The notes: generated by a model from the letters alone, not told the origin. A DNA stretch of 64,000 nucleotides from Hypericum androsaemum (GCA_963995505.1 OZ023188.1:1364001-1428000), one strand, 5' to 3'; counted from the first letter of the stretch, positions 25,209 to 36,884 are shown. Made by a program: numbers and translations.

Positions 25209-28200
25209 AACCTCCTTCCTTCCTGGTTCATACAAATGCTTCCGACGAAGTTGAAAGTACAGCGGCACTCATGCACATTTAGCGTAACCTTTTGATGGGT
25301 AACAATAACGTATAAAAAAAAGTCACAGATTGTACAGTTCTCAGTAAATAGAATGGAGAAAAGGGTGACATGAGGCTGGCTGGTGGAAGGAAAGGAACTA
25401 CGTTAGTGCGAAGCAGCTAGAGATCAAGGGGTTGAAAGTGACATAAATTGGGAGGACATCAAGGAATCATCGGAGTGGAAATTTTGGTCCATGTGGGGAC
25501 CACGAGATATTCACTTTTTGGAATGTAAATCTGGGGATCATGTGATCCAGGGGCTAAGGCGTCTTTTAAATATTGACTTGTTTTGTCTAGAATATCCGAC
25601 ATAAAATAAGATTTTGATTCTGGGACTATTCTATACTTTGTCTTCTTGTTTAGTTTCCTTTTTAGCTTTATTACTGTTTGGTGGTCACAAGGTTAAAGGT
25701 GACATGGAATACACGGAGGAGATATTAATGTACCTGGGGTTTCAAGAGAGTAAAACTGCTATTTAGAGTAAATTTTTGTCCAATCACTCTTCTATTATAT
25801 CGTTAGAGTAACAAATCTTTGATGTTATTTACAATTTTTGGATCATTTAAATCAATTTTTTTATATAGAGACTGTCGTTCTCTAATTCGACCGTTAAGAG
25901 GTGTTGAAGTTTCCTGTTTGGAGGGATATATCTTAATACGAAGCAAGAAATCTGCAGAATCTAAAATTTAGATCAGCAGACTATTCAACGAATCTTTTGG
26001 ATTTATTATTTATTAATACTGAGAGCGTCTTCTACTAATTTGACCGTTAAAGTTTGTTATTCAGAGAGGAGGTGTTGTATTTAATAGAAGGTAGTACCAT
26101 GGTCGGAGATGTGGGCGATCTGGAGAGGGCTATCATTATTAGCATGGGAGAAAAGGCTACGGAGGGTCATAGTAGAGACGGACTCGTAGGTGACAGTGAG
26201 CTTTCTTATTGACGGGGTAGCAAAGACGCATCCGCTATCCACACTCGTGATTAAATGCAGGAACTTCATCCGTCGTAACTAGCATGTGGAAGTTGTCCAT
26301 TGTTTTCATGAAGACAATCAAGTTCAACATTAGTTGTCTAATTTTACTTTTAATTTTTCTTTAGGTTTTCATATTTTAGATTATCCACCCGATGGGTGTA
26401 TTCCGTTGTTGATTCATGACCGTATGAGAATTAGCACTCCTAGAATGGTTCCGCTAATTGGGTGTTCTAACACCCACCGTATTCATAAAAAAATATATAG
26501 AAGGTAGTACCATTTGACTCAGGAGTGTATATTTGAAAAAGAACGCTCCAAATTAAGTCGGTTACCTTTTCTAGTTGATTTTTAATTTCTTACGCATTTT
26601 CCACTTTTACCATCAATTTCCCTTCTCCTTTCCCTTCCAACCCAAACACCTCGCACTTTTCCCTATTTTCAATTAAATTAATGAACATTAACTTGGTTCT
26701 TCTACCCAACCTAACATGTCTACCACGTCAACATTAACTTTCGTCTTCTAGTTATTTATTTTTTTGAAGATTATTTGTCTGCTATTTATATACTCACAAG
26801 AATTATACGCTACAAGATCATTCCTCAACATCATCTTTGCATCAACCAATTAAAAAATTATTTTAAAATACTAACATAAATACGAAAATATCGAGAATAC
26901 TAAAACCTTAAAATATTTTAAAAAAATAAGAATACATCAGACAAAAATAAAGACACGTCGGGCAAAAAACAAGGTAAAAAAATATGAAAATACACATAAT
27001 ACTAAACACCTTAAAAGATTTTGCAAAAAATAAAGGTAGGTCATGAAAAAAACAAGAGTACATCACACAAAAATCAAGTTAGACATTTTGGTTTTCACAA
27101 AGCATATGATTAAATTTCATTTGAGTTATTACTTTAATGAAGTCGTGGATTTTTTAATTAAGATGGTACAGTTTCATTTGCACAAAATGAACTCGAGTTT
27201 GGTTAAATTCCTAGATAATAATTTGGACTTGGTCAAAACGGCGCGTGTAAGCGCTTCCAATGATATTGGGCTTGGGCGTACATCAGATAATGGGCTTAAG
27301 TCCGTAACTTTCTAAAGGGGCCAAAGGCCGTATAACGTATGAATACAATTGATTTTCACTGAGCCTATAATAATCGTATGAATCCACATTCAAACGGCGA
27401 GTATGAACCCTTAGACTATATACTTTGAGCGAGTGTAGTCTCGGGTTTGGTAAGAACTGCTGCTTTTAATTTAACTGCTTTCGGCCACATGAAGAAAACA
27501 GTATGGGTTTGAATGTAGCCCAACACCATAAGGCGTTGTAAATATTTTGGAGATTCAGAATTTAAATCTTGATATTATCATGGTGTAAAAAATCTACCTT
27601 TCAAAAAAAATATGGGTCTGAAATCTGCTATGGACTCGTGCAAATCGATGGCCATGAGTTGGGCTGCTAAATCCAAAAGTCCCCACTTTGTCAAACAAAT
27701 TGGGCCAACAAAAAATTCAATGGGCGATATGTTTTTTTTAAGGATCTTAAAAGCAATTAATTTATTGTTAAACTGAAGAATCGATTGTATTTCCTTCCTT
27801 TTAATGAAAATTTGCAGAGCACTCATGAACCTTCATTGATTGGAGGAGAAAGAGAACAAGCTAAGAAAACGGAAGCTCTTAATTATGCGAATCGGTTGAG
27901 ATTCTCCTGTTACAATGATAGATTTCATTACCTATCTATAACATAAATATGAAAGGTTATTTTTAACAATTCAAAAAATAATATAAAACTTTATTTCAAA
28001 AAATCGAGTTTCTTGAAGCTCAAATTCATAGCAAAAAGATAACTATTTCTATAGAATTTATGATCAATAAACTCACAGCCTCAATAAAATCCTAGCATAA
28101 CTAGAGCTTCAAACCAAAGCAATAATCTCATAATTAGAAAACCAAAACAACCTAGTAAAAAATATTTTGTTTACTAATTAGAAGAGGAAATCAACTACTA

Positions 28201-28353
28201 CTTGTAGTGGAAGAAGGAGACTAGAAAAGCCGGCGCGTCCAGACCTCCAAACTACTTGGTCACTTAATAATTAAGCTATTAAGGAAGATTTAAACGCGGC
28301 TTCTTGTCTTCTCCTCGGGTCCTTTCTATGTCCTATAGTATTGTGTTTCCTCC
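25209..28353. other. Intergenic, no gene seen
   Basis: The first few hundred bases are presumably RBOH 3' UTR. The rest is AT-rich without recognisable genes. A frame at 27043-27315 has no identifiable domain. Confidence 0.5.
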
Positions 28354-28361
28354 TATAAATA
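28354..28361 (+). promoter_or_regulatory. TATA box of the LEA2/NHL gene
   Basis: TATAAATA, 70 bp upstream of the ATG at 28431, in the correct orientation and at usual plant spacing. Confidence 0.6.
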
Positions 28362-28430
28362 CACTCGCCACCTTTTCTCGACAATACGATCCAAGATTTA
28401 AAAAAAACGAAAATCTCTCTTAAACCCGAG

Positions 28431-29060
28431 ATGGTACCAAAAGGAGACGAAGAATATGCCTTCTCCGACTCGATGTTCGTGCACCGAGGACAACTCCAAA
28501 GGAGGCCAAGGAGCTGCAACAAGTGTCCCGTTTATGCTCTTTTCCTTTTCGTCATCCTATGCGCAACTCTCCTAATCTTCTCTCTAATCACACTCCGTCC
28601 CAGCCCTCCAACGGTCAGATTAACTTCAGCCGCTGTTAAAAACCTCAGTTACGGCGGTAACAACAACTCGTCGGCGCCCTGGTTTAACGGGACGCTGTCG
28701 GGTGACGTCACGATCAGGAACGGCAACTTCGGTCGGTTCAAGTTCGGTAATACCTCGGCGACGGTCTCCTACGGCGGGGTGGTGGTCGGGGAGGTTAATA
28801 TAGGAGGAGGAAACGTTGAGGCTAAAGGGGCAATTAAGAGGGGTATTATGGTTAAATTCAAGTCTAATGGGTCGATCGATTCTGATAAACTGAACGGCGA
28901 CTTATCGAAGAATGGGACTTTGGAAATCAGTGGATACGCTAGGATGGTCGGGGAATTGCAATTGTTCAAGATTTTTGAGTTCAGGAGGACTTCGGTTTTG
29001 GATTGCACTATGAGTCTTAATTTGACCAGTAGTACTATCCAAGATTTGGTGTGTCAATAG
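28431..29060 (+). CDS. LEA2-domain (NHL / LEA hydroxyproline-rich glycoprotein family) membrane protein, 209 aa
   Basis: Single-exon frame beginning ATG GTA CCA. An N-terminal cytosolic basic segment (RGQLQRRPRSCNKC) precedes one transmembrane helix at about residues 34-55 (VYALFLFVILCATLLIFSLI). A LEA2-type beta domain follows with typical alternating strands: NGTLSGDVTIRNGNFGRFKF, then YGGVVVGEVNI and LDCTMSLNLTSSTIQDLVCQ at the end. The family includes NDR1/HIN1-like proteins, which are type II membrane proteins associated with stress and defence. There is no known catalytic activity. Size and single-exon structure agree with the family. A truncated second copy lies 4.6 kb downstream. I cannot name an orthologue. 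Confidence 0.85.
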   Translation: MVPKGDEEYAFSDSMFVHRGQLQRRPRSCNKCPVYALFLFVILCATLLIFSLITLRPSPPTVRLTSAAVKNLSYGGNNNSSAPWFNGTLSGDVTIRNGNFGRFKFGNTSATVSYGGVVVGEVNIGGGNVEAKGAIKRGIMVKFKSNGSIDSDKLNGDLSKNGTLEISGYARMVGELQLFKIFEFRRTSVLDCTMSLNLTSSTIQDLVCQ

Positions 29061-30355
29061 ATCCGAGGGGAAGGTTAATTAGGGTTTTTTTTCCTTCCTA
29101 AAGAAGGTTAATTAGGATTTAGGGGGTGGTTATGTATTGTTTGTTGTGTTAGTAGTTTGGAGATCAATTGTAATAGGGGTAGCTGTAGCGGTTATCCATA
29201 TATTCATAATTCTAGTCAAAATTAAATTAACCCTAAATACCGGTTGTAGATATGTTTTCGCAAAATTATTATTTGAAACGAAAATTTGTCACTAGTTCTA
29301 CTACCTTATCGAAATAAGATCGTTTTCACAGGCTAAAGTTCGAAGGACGCAGAAAGAATTTTGCGAACAATAAAGAAACGGACATTTCTTTTCCATGTTG
29401 AGTTTTTTCCTTATGAGATAAGTCAACTATCTCTTATTTTAATCCTTTTACTTAAAAGGACTACGGAGTTACATAGTAACCTAGTAGAAGGAATGCATGT
29501 CTTGTATAAATAACATCATACTAGAATATTTGTCTCAATGTTTATAAACAATGATTTTATCTGTTGAATACATAATTATGTCACGAGCCTTACCCGAGTT
29601 GGATCAAGTCAATCTACGAGTGGGTCGGTCAAGTGTGTCAAGCCTAAGGAAGCCCAAAGAGATACTAGTTAGTAATAGTAGCGGATTAGTTGTAACCAAT
29701 TGACTAACTCAACTATAAATAGGAGTTATCCAATTGTATCGATCATCTGAACAATTATCCCAATATCATCATTTCTCTAATCTTTCCAATTCTCTCTCTC
29801 TCCTTCTACATTCTTTCTCTCTCTAAACTCTTTTCTTGGAATTCTTCCCGCGTTCTTGAGCTCCTTTCTCAAGGATCATCACAAATTATACTAAGCTTCA
29901 CTCGCTAATTGCCATTGGATTCTATTCAATTCTTATAAGTTCCAGAACTTATATAATTCAATATGTATTAGTTGCACCATATTAATTTTGATCTCTAATA
30001 AGACAGCTCATGTATTTAAGCCAGAGGCCATTATTATTTTATAAAAAACACTTGACATCTAATGATGTTTTAAAATTTCTACATCTCAATCAAGACCCTT
30101 GCTTGGAAAATCCAAAATATGTCGGATACTGTGGAATACGCAATATTTGGCCCACCCTAATCTTAGGTCCGGTCCGAATTGGATTGGACCGGGGCGCCTG
30201 ACATGTGGCTCTGTAAAATGGCTTAACCTACCACCCGGCCCATCAACCCTTCTCCCGTGTCCTGACATGCAAGTGAATCAACAAAAGGTAATTCCTTAGT
30301 TTTTTTCTAAGTTTAAGTCCACTTTATTATTTCCTTGATAAATTGTTTACTCTCA
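28809..30355 (+). repeat. Segmental duplication, copy A (LEA2 3' half plus downstream)
   Basis: From about 28809 (GAAACGTTGAGGCTAAAGG) the sequence matches copy B at 33580-38507 in blocks: LEA2 3' end and UTR (to about 29150), GGAGATCAATTGTAA... (29160-29220), CTTATGAGATAA... (29220-29575), and TTTGGCCCACCCTAATCTTA... (30146-30355). Copy A holds one extra block (29575-30140) absent from copy B, and copy B holds two absent from copy A. Confidence 0.85.
29575..30140. mobile_element. 0.57 kb insertion in copy A, possible solo LTR
   Basis: This block is present in copy A and absent at the matching place in copy B (near 38221). It starts close to TGTCACGAGCCTTACCC, contains CTATAAATAG near 29714, then a pyrimidine-rich CTCTCTCTCTCC stretch, an arrangement common in LTRs (TATA then leader). 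I could not fix the right end or a clean target duplication; GAATAC occurs at both edges. Class is uncertain. Confidence 0.4.
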
Positions 30356-30359
30356 CAAT

Positions 30360-31180
30360 AGAACTAGTGTTTGGTATATTCTTCCATGTGATCTATTCGA
30401 GTGTGGGTGTATTCTGCCATGTGATCTGTTCGAGTGGGTGTTTGATCTGTTCTGGTCGGGATTATCCTGGTGCTTCTGTGCACGTAGAGTATTCTTGATG
30501 AATTTCGTACTCTATGTGAGCACCGATGATATCTGTGCCCTATGGTGAGACTGTCATTTCGTTTCTGTGCCTTTAGCGTGAAGAATTTATCTTCTGTGCC
30601 CCACAGGTTCTCGATAGTCGTACTCCGGAGTTCGTCTGTATTTGAGTTTTAATTATGTTCCGTGCCAATTGTGGATATTCGTTTATTGTTATTAATTGTG
30701 AGTTCAGCTTACTGAGTTGCGTAAACTCAGCAAAATACGTTATTTTATTTCACATGCAACGGGGACGGATCGAGTGTGAGAGCTAGAGGCGAGGGCATGC
30801 ATTTATTCATTCAGTTTGAGACTTGCATTCCATTTTAAGACTTTTCATTGTGGTTAAATAATTATTGCTGGATTTTGAGGATTGATTTTATGATTTGAGA
30901 AATAAAGATGTCTTGCGGGGATATTTATCCGCGGTGGCATGCCTTGATTATTGGGACGTGACACCCACCTTATCGAATGTCATCCAAGCGGACCGCTCGT
31001 AACCCAATTCGATGAAGCAAATGATTTGGGCCCGCATATATGAAGAAGAACAGACCGCTTGCACGAGAAAACTAAGGAAACGAGTGGACTGGCCTATGAA
31101 AAGAGAAAGGATGCAAGCGGACCAGGCCATTAGGAAAAAACATAAACTCGCCGGTCAAGCTTATGAGGAAAAAAGAGAGG
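30360..31180. other. Probable decayed retroelement-like sequence, unresolved
   Basis: About 0.8 kb not shared with the neighbouring duplication. It ends near TATTGGGACGTGACACCC, similar to the edges of some Ty3-gypsy LTRs read in reverse. Contains two diverged copies of TTCCATGTGATCTATTCGAG (near 30383 and 30416). No coding frame. Confidence 0.25.
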
Positions 31181-31185
31181 CCGTC

Positions 31186-31480
31186 TGATGGAGATAAGGA
31201 ATGAAATTAAATTAGTAATTATCTATAGTTTGATTATTATTATTAGGAATTTTAATTATAATAGAATTATATGTATTAGATTTTTTTAATTTTCTATAAA
31301 TAGGACATGTCTCTATTATTTAAGATGGTTGAATATTGATATTGAAATAACAAAGATTTTTCCTATTATTTGTGTCATTTTTCGGTATTCGTAGAATCAA
31401 CGGATCGATACTCTATCGTATTTTTCGGGTATTCTCAGAATCAACGGATTCACAGTTCCTATCCATGTTCTACTGCATCA
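31186..31480 (+). repeat. Left LTR of the gag-only element
   Basis: TGATG...CATCA terminal inverted pentamers. Contains TCTATAAATAGGACATG near 31295, a likely LTR promoter. Confidence 0.9.
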
Positions 31481-32181
31481 GTTGGTATCAAGAGCTGTGT
31501 TCGTTCCTCGTGGTGTTCGATCATGTTCAATCCTCCTGATCGGAGTTCGTTCTATAAAAAATAAAATAAAACAAAAAGAAAAAAGAAGACAGTTCACAGA
31601 TAAGGGTTTTCATGAGAAACCACGCTGCCGCCGTCTTCAAGCTCCAGCAGCCGAACCACCTGCCTGTCGACGACCTGGACTCCGCCTGAGTTTGGGTTCA
31701 AAACACTGCCGACGCTGATCCCAAAATCCAAGCCGTCAGCAGCACCTACAAGAGAAGCGCCACCGCTTCTCCCCTATTGGAGGACGAACCCGACAGTGGG
31801 TTCCAAGGAGAGCATAGCCTTCATCCGCTCCGCCACCGGTCCTTCCACCCCGTGGCCCCTGACTGACTGACTGCTGCGACGATGACGCCACCACTCCTGG
31901 TGGCTGCTGGTTCGATTGCTCCATTTTTTCAATTCTAGGGCTAGGGTTGACTGATTTGGGAAATTTGGACCTGATTGCGAATCTGACTGAAGCTTGAGGA
32001 CATATTGGTAATTTTTCAGAGCAGTTGGGATTGGTTGAGAGTTGCTGCAGATTTAAGTGACTAATCCATAATTTTCCAGTTGGTTAATTATATATTCGTC
32101 CCATCAGATTTTGAGAAATTACTGTTAGGTCCAATAAGCTTTTCAAAAATTGTAGATTAGTCCTTTTGGGTTGAATTGAAG

Positions 32182-33312
32182 ATGCTTGATTCTATGGTGC
32201 CTATGGTGCATATTCCTATCTTGTGTGATCTTGCGGATCTGGATGAAGAAATTTCGACAAGGGATTTCATTAAGTGGCTTATCAATGTGGAGATATATTT
32301 TGATGTTCGCAAGTTTGCGGAGCTGGAAAAAGTCATATTTGTCAAGCGACGATTGCAAGGTGATCTTATGCATTGGTGGTCTGACTTAAATCTTCAACGC
32401 AAACGTTGTGGTAAGCAAAATATCTCTCGATGGCCTAAAATGAAAGAGAAGCTGATTTATGAGTTGTTTTCCCGACGTGCTTACGAAGTTTGGAATACTG
32501 TTGCTGACAAGCACCGTAGCTTTTGGGAAGAATATAATTGGCAATTACTGTTCCAGAAGTTTCATGAGATTCAAGCTAATTGGGATAATTTGAAGCAACA
32601 AATGGCAGAGATCTCGAGGAAGCAATGGACTACACCACCTGACGAAGTTGATGAGGCGTTGGAAGAATCTGGTGCATCCGTTGTTGACTTGTTTGGTGAG
32701 CCAATTTATGACTCTTATCCTGATGTGGAGGACGAGGTTGATGTAGACAATGGTGAACCAATCTATGACTCCTACCCTTATGAGGAGGACAAGGTTGATG
32801 CAGTTGTTGGTGACTTTAGACTTGAAGACTCTACTAAGGATGATGTGTTGGTGAACGAGGCCATACCCCACATAACCCATACTTATGAGGCTGAGTATGT
32901 CGACCATATTGACTTTCTCAGAGTTGACAAGTTTGAAAATGTTGACGTTTCTCCTTTGCTAAATATGTTCAATGCTCTCAAGGATGCTGAAATATTTGCT
33001 CGACAATGTGAGTTCTTGGTCTTTCACCCGAAGACTGTTTATGATTGCATGATTTCCAAGTATTTGTTCTCTTGGGATGGAAGATATCAAGTGTCACTAT
33101 GTCGCTCAAATGTGTTCAAGAGTGCATGTACGAAGATATCAAACTGGCCAATGACACCAAATTCGAGGACGAATTTCTCCAACTGGGGGAGAATGATGGA
33201 GATAAGGAATGAAATTAAATTAGTAATTATCTATAGTTTGATTATTATTATTAGGAGTTTTAATTATAGTAGAATTATATGTATTAGGTTTTTTTTAGTT
33301 TTTTATAAATAG
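32182..33312 (+). CDS. Retrotransposon gag-like protein
   Basis: ATG at 32182 (MLDSMVPMVHIPILC). A Retrotrans_gag-like block follows: DFIKWLINVEIYFDVRKFAE, then RLQGDLMHWWSDLNLQR and WPKMKEKLIYELFSRR. A repeated acidic PIYDSYP segment (twice) and LNMFNALKDAEIFARQCEFL come next. No zinc knuckle and no pol domains are seen. The frame does not stop before the 3' LTR: it crosses the polypurine tract and ends 119 bp inside the right LTR at 33310-33312, so its last 40 or so residues are LTR-encoded. This suggests the original stop or downstream reading frame was lost when pol was deleted. Confidence 0.7.
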   Translation: MLDSMVPMVHIPILCDLADLDEEISTRDFIKWLINVEIYFDVRKFAELEKVIFVKRRLQGDLMHWWSDLNLQRKRCGKQNISRWPKMKEKLIYELFSRRAYEVWNTVADKHRSFWEEYNWQLLFQKFHEIQANWDNLKQQMAEISRKQWTTPPDEVDEALEESGASVVDLFGEPIYDSYPDVEDEVDVDNGEPIYDSYPYEEDKVDAVVGDFRLEDSTKDDVLVNEAIPHITHTYEAEYVDHIDFLRVDKFENVDVSPLLNMFNALKDAEIFARQCEFLVFHPKTVYDCMISKYLFSWDGRYQVSLCRSNVFKSACTKISNWPMTPNSRTNFSNWGRMMEIRNEIKLVIIYSLIIIIRSFNYSRIICIRFFLVFYK

Positions 33313-33469
33313 GATGGTTGAATATTGATATTGAAAAAATAAGAGTTTTCCCTATTATTTGTGTCGTTTTCCGATATTCGTAGAATCAACGGATCGATAC
33401 TCTATCGTATTTTTCGGGTATTCTCAGAATCAACGGATTCACGGTTCCTATTCACGTTCCACTGCATCA
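33194..33469 (+). repeat. Right LTR of the gag-only element
   Basis: Same ends as the left LTR. Lacks the ACATGTCTCTATTATTTAAG block, otherwise near-identical, implying a fairly recent insertion. Confidence 0.9.
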
Positions 33470-33579
33470 CCGTCAGTCTGGTCTCAAAGAAGCATCCGGT
33501 CCAACCCCCTTTGAAAAAAAGATAAGCATTTGGTCCGGTCTCCTTTGAAAAAAAAGCAACATTCGATCCGGATAAAAGA

Positions 33580-33819
33580 AACGTCAAGGCTAAAGGAGTA
33601 ATTAAGAGGGGTATTATGGTCCAATTCAAGTCTAATGGGTCGATCAATTCTGATAAATTAAACGGCGACGTATCGAAGAATGGGATCAGTGTATACACTT
33701 GGTTGGTCGGTGAGATTCAATTGGTCAAGATTTTTGAGTTCCAGAGGACTTCGATTTTGGATTGCACTATGAGTCTTAATTTGAGCAGCAGTTCTATCCG
33801 AGATTTGGTGTGTCAATAG
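33580..33819 (+). pseudogene. 5'-truncated duplicate of the LEA2/NHL gene
   Basis: From GAAACGTCAAGGCTAAAGG the sequence follows the intact LEA2 gene at 28809 to its stop, keeping the same frame: IKRGIMVQFKSNGSINSDKL, then VKIFEFQRTSILDCTMSLNL and SSSSIRDLVCQ stop. One in-frame 9-bp deletion removes the segment corresponding to CTTTGGAAA. The transmembrane helix and the first half of the LEA2 domain are missing and no promoter is present, so it is a gene fragment. The 3' UTR is copied as well. Confidence 0.85.
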
Positions 33820-33909
33820 CTTGAGGGGAAGGTTAATTAGGATTTTTTTTCTGCCTAGAGAAGGTTAATTAGGATTTAGGCGGTGGTTATGTGTTATTTT
33901 GCTGTGTTA

Positions 33910-35340
33910 GACCACCCGCAGCAGCCAGCTTTTGCTCGCACGGGTGGTTATTTTATTATTATTATATAATAAAAAAAATAACAACTAAAATGGAGAAGGA
34001 GACGATCGGCCGAGCATCGCTCGTTGTCCGATCGTCGCTCGCAAGTGGCCGTTTGGCCACGTAAATTTTTTTTTCTTTCTCTTTACTTATTTATCTATTT
34101 AGTTTTACTTGGTATAATATTATTCGTTAAAAATAGATATTTTTGAATAATATTTTTGTGGTTATAAAAATTAAAATTATCTTTAACAAAATTAAAATTC
34201 TTTTTTTAAATATCTATAAAAAATAGAGCTCAATATTGACATATTTTGATTCACAATTTGTATTCCAATTTTTGACATTACTAAATCGTTCGCATATTAA
34301 TTTCAAACATATTTTTGACATTCTTACACTTCGAATTTGGAGAAGTCATAAACTAAAAAATTGTAGATATATGTCACACCTTCACAAAGCAACTTAAATC
34401 AACTCAATTGGACTCCGGAATAATAAGTTGTGGCTCCCAAATCAAAACTCGTACTCGTAACTCGCTCGACTATTGACTTCAAATATATTTTTGTCATTCT
34501 TATACTTCGAATTTGAAGAAGTTATAAACTAAAAAATTGTAGATATATGTCCCACCTTCACAAAGCAGCTTAAATCAACTCAATTGGACTCCGGAATAAT
34601 AAGTTGTGGCTCCCAAATCGAAACTCGTACTCGTAACTCACTCGACTATTGACTTCAAATATATTTTTTGCATTCTTATACTCGAATTTGGAGAAGTCAT
34701 GAACTAAAAAGTTATAGATATATGTCTCACCTTCACAAAGTAACTTGAATCAACTCAATTGGACTCCAGAATAAGAAGTTGTGGCTCCCAAATCAAAATT
34801 CGTACTCGTAACTCGCTCGACTATTGACTTCAAATATATTTTTGATGTTCTTATACTTCGAATTTGGAGAAGTCATAAACTAAAAAGTTATAGATATATG
34901 TCCCACCTTTGCAAAGAAACTTGAATCAACTCAATCAGACTCTTGAATAAGAAGTTGTGGTTCCCAAACAAAAACTCATACTCGTAATTTATATATAAAT
35001 AAAAAATGATAGTAGATAATATATGAATGAAGTGGAACAATCTTAATTTTTATCTAATTTTGTAATTATTTTGTAATCATAATTTAATTACTTTATTGTA
35101 ATTTTTTTCCTTGTTGTACTTATGGAATAATCATTATCGTATTTTATTATAATTTATATATAAACAAAAAATTATAGTAGATAATATGTGAATGTGAGAG
35201 AAATTAATTATTTATTCTGTGAACTGAGTTGCTGCTGTGGGTAGAAAAATATGTAATTGGATTGGATTGGGTATAGATGAGAGAGAAATTAATTGTTTAT
35301 TCCGTGAACTGGATTTGGTGGATTGCTGTTGTAGGTAGTC
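33910..35340. mobile_element. PIF/Harbinger-like non-autonomous element with internal tandem array
   Basis: Imperfect terminal inverted repeats: left GACCACCCGCAGCAGCC, right end inverse GACTACCTACAACAGCAA. A TTA is present on both sides (33907-33909 and 35341-35343), and copy A has a single TTA at the same point, so TTA is the target duplication. TTA/TWA duplications of 3 bp are typical of PIF/Harbinger elements. The right end is partly duplicated internally (GAGAGAAATTAATTATTTAT near 35198 and again near 35281). No transposase. Confidence 0.8.
34299..34995. repeat. About 176-bp tandem repeat, 4 units, inside the Harbinger-like element
   Basis: Units begin at the ACTTCAAATATATTTTTG core near 34299 (diverged), 34475, 34651 and 34826. 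Each also contains CAACTCAATTGGACTCCGGA and AAGTTGTGGCTCCCAAATC. Units 2 and 3 are closest; the outer ones are more diverged. Confidence 0.85.
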
Positions 35341-35631
35341 TTAATAGTTTGGAGATCAATTGTAACAGGGGTAGCTGTAGCGGTTGTCCAATGTTGATGA
35401 CGAAGGATCCATATAATCATAATTCTAGTGTTACTATAATAATGTAAACCTCTTTTTTTGGTCCGGCAGGTGGAAATGTCTAAATTGTCCCTGCACCCAA
35501 TCCACGTCCACCCCATCCCCTGCCCTCGGGAGTGAGGCAGTCCACGTCTACCCACCCGCACTCCTCTGAAACGACGACATGCACTTTGTCCTCCCGTGCC
35601 CTCCCTTGCGCCCGCTGGACAATCTGGCCCT

Positions 35632-36021
35632 TCACCAACCCAAATGACCGGTCATCGGTCCCGGAGCCTCAACGGAGTTGGCTTGCCTCCTCGGTAGAAT
35701 TCTCTTGAACCCGTGGGAGAAGCTCCTCCGCAGAAAGCCGTCGTCGAAGATAGGCTTATGGAGTGGGCCCGACATGAAGCCGCGATCCAACGGGGCAGAG
35801 GAGAAGGAGGTAGAGCTCTCAAAATTGGACGACCGGTCGTTGGTCCAAGCGAAGGGGTCGGCTTTGGAGAGAGGGGTGGAGGCGTTGGCGCTCACAGAGG
35901 CACCGGAGATGCTAAAGGCGGAGGAGGTAGCAAGTTCCTCGGAGTTGATGTAGCGGAAGGAGTGGCCGAGATTGTAAAATTGGCAAAAAAGAAGCAGAAG
36001 AGGAGCAACAATGGAGGACAC
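35632..36021 (-). pseudogene. Captured fragment of a POLTERGEIST-like (PLL) protein phosphatase 2C
   Basis: A 129-codon uninterrupted minus-strand frame reads HSFRYINSEELATSSAFSIS, then GASVSANASTPLS, then SNFESSTSFSSAPLDRGFMS and GPL, and DDGFLRRSFSHGF. The combination SGASVSANxSTPLS / FESSTSF / RGFMSGPL / RSFSHG is, to my recollection, the N-terminal regulatory region of plant PLL-type clade C PP2Cs. No phosphatase catalytic motifs (DGH, GD, DG, DN) are present. GC content is well above the flanks. It lies inside the Helitron-like insertion, so gene capture is the natural reading. Confidence 0.6.
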
Positions 36022-36884
36022 AAGGGAGGTGTAAGAGAAATGAAGAACAAGGCTTGAAGAAGACGATGTGGTCGAGGAAGAAAAGAATCAAAGGAGCCGG
36101 AGAAAATTTATTGTTCAAGTAAGGATGGGCTTTTGAATTTTTTTTACATATTTCTTATTTAGGTGGGCCATGGGCCAAATCTGTTGGTTTTCTATTTGTT
36201 TTTTAAGTCCACTTTTGGCTCGCTTTAGGTGGCAGTAGATGATGTAAGTAGGGGATGGAAAAACAAGCAGAGATTATGATATTTAATTAGTCGTAATTAC
36301 ATAAACAATGTTGTGATTATATAATTTTGATGGTTTATTGCTTGCATGGGTTCTCCCATGTGGTATGAGAAAGTGACAAATATATTTCTTTCGATGTGAA
36401 TTTCCATTTATGAATTCAAGTATTATAAGTAAAATAAATATTGGTAGAAAGAATCATTTTTTTATTTAGGGTTAGATAATGTGGACTAATAGTATTTTAA
36501 ATTGTTCAACATTTAAACTTTCATGCTTGAACTATCATCCAAAATTAATAACTACTTTTTTTTAAACTTATTTGTACCTTATCAATTTTTATTTATACTA
36601 CACATTGATATAATCTTTAACTTATTTTAAGAGAAGTTTGGAAAATACATTCTGAAAAATTGTCAGGAAAATCCCCGACGTCGTCTCCGCCACATGGCAC
36701 AATTTCACAGAACGACGTCATTCAAAGACGGATTGTAAAGGAAGAGAGGGATTGTCTTAATGATAAAGTTATCGAGTCCGTAGGGGAATTACATGTGGAA
36801 GCCATCGGCCCCGTCGGAGGAGGAATAGTTGAACGGCAGGGGAGGCGAGTCCAGGTTGGAGAACGTGGTGGAGTAAGATGGCAG

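Larger units (their letters stand above)
31186..33469 (+). mobile_element. Non-autonomous gag-only LTR retrotransposon (TR-GAG-like), complete with TSD
   Basis: Two LTRs at 31186-31480 and 33194-33469 each begin TGATGGAGATAAGG and end CTGCATCA. They are highly similar, with about a 19-bp deletion in the right one. A perfect 5-bp duplication CCGTC flanks the element (31181-31185 and 33470-33474). The left LTR is followed by TTGGTATCAAGAGC, a primer-binding site resembling the tRNA-iMet type with one extra A. The polypurine tract CTGGGGGAGAA sits directly before the right LTR, preceded by TTCGAGGACGAATTTCTCC, a motif common at the 3' end of plant Ty3-gypsy elements. Only a gag-like frame lies inside; protease, reverse transcriptase and integrase are absent. 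Confidence 0.9.

Noticed and set aside
28431..29060. Reading the LEA2 gene as part of the duplicated transposon
   Set aside because: It has its own TATA box, an intact domain and a transmembrane helix; only its 3' half is duplicated.
34299..34995. CRISPR-like array
   Set aside because: Units are contiguous 176-bp tandem repeats without unique spacers, in a plant genome.
35678..36057. Plus-strand frames over the PP2C fragment
   Set aside because: The recognisable SGASVSAN/FESSTSF/RGFMSGPL motifs are on the minus strand, so the plus-strand frames are shadows.
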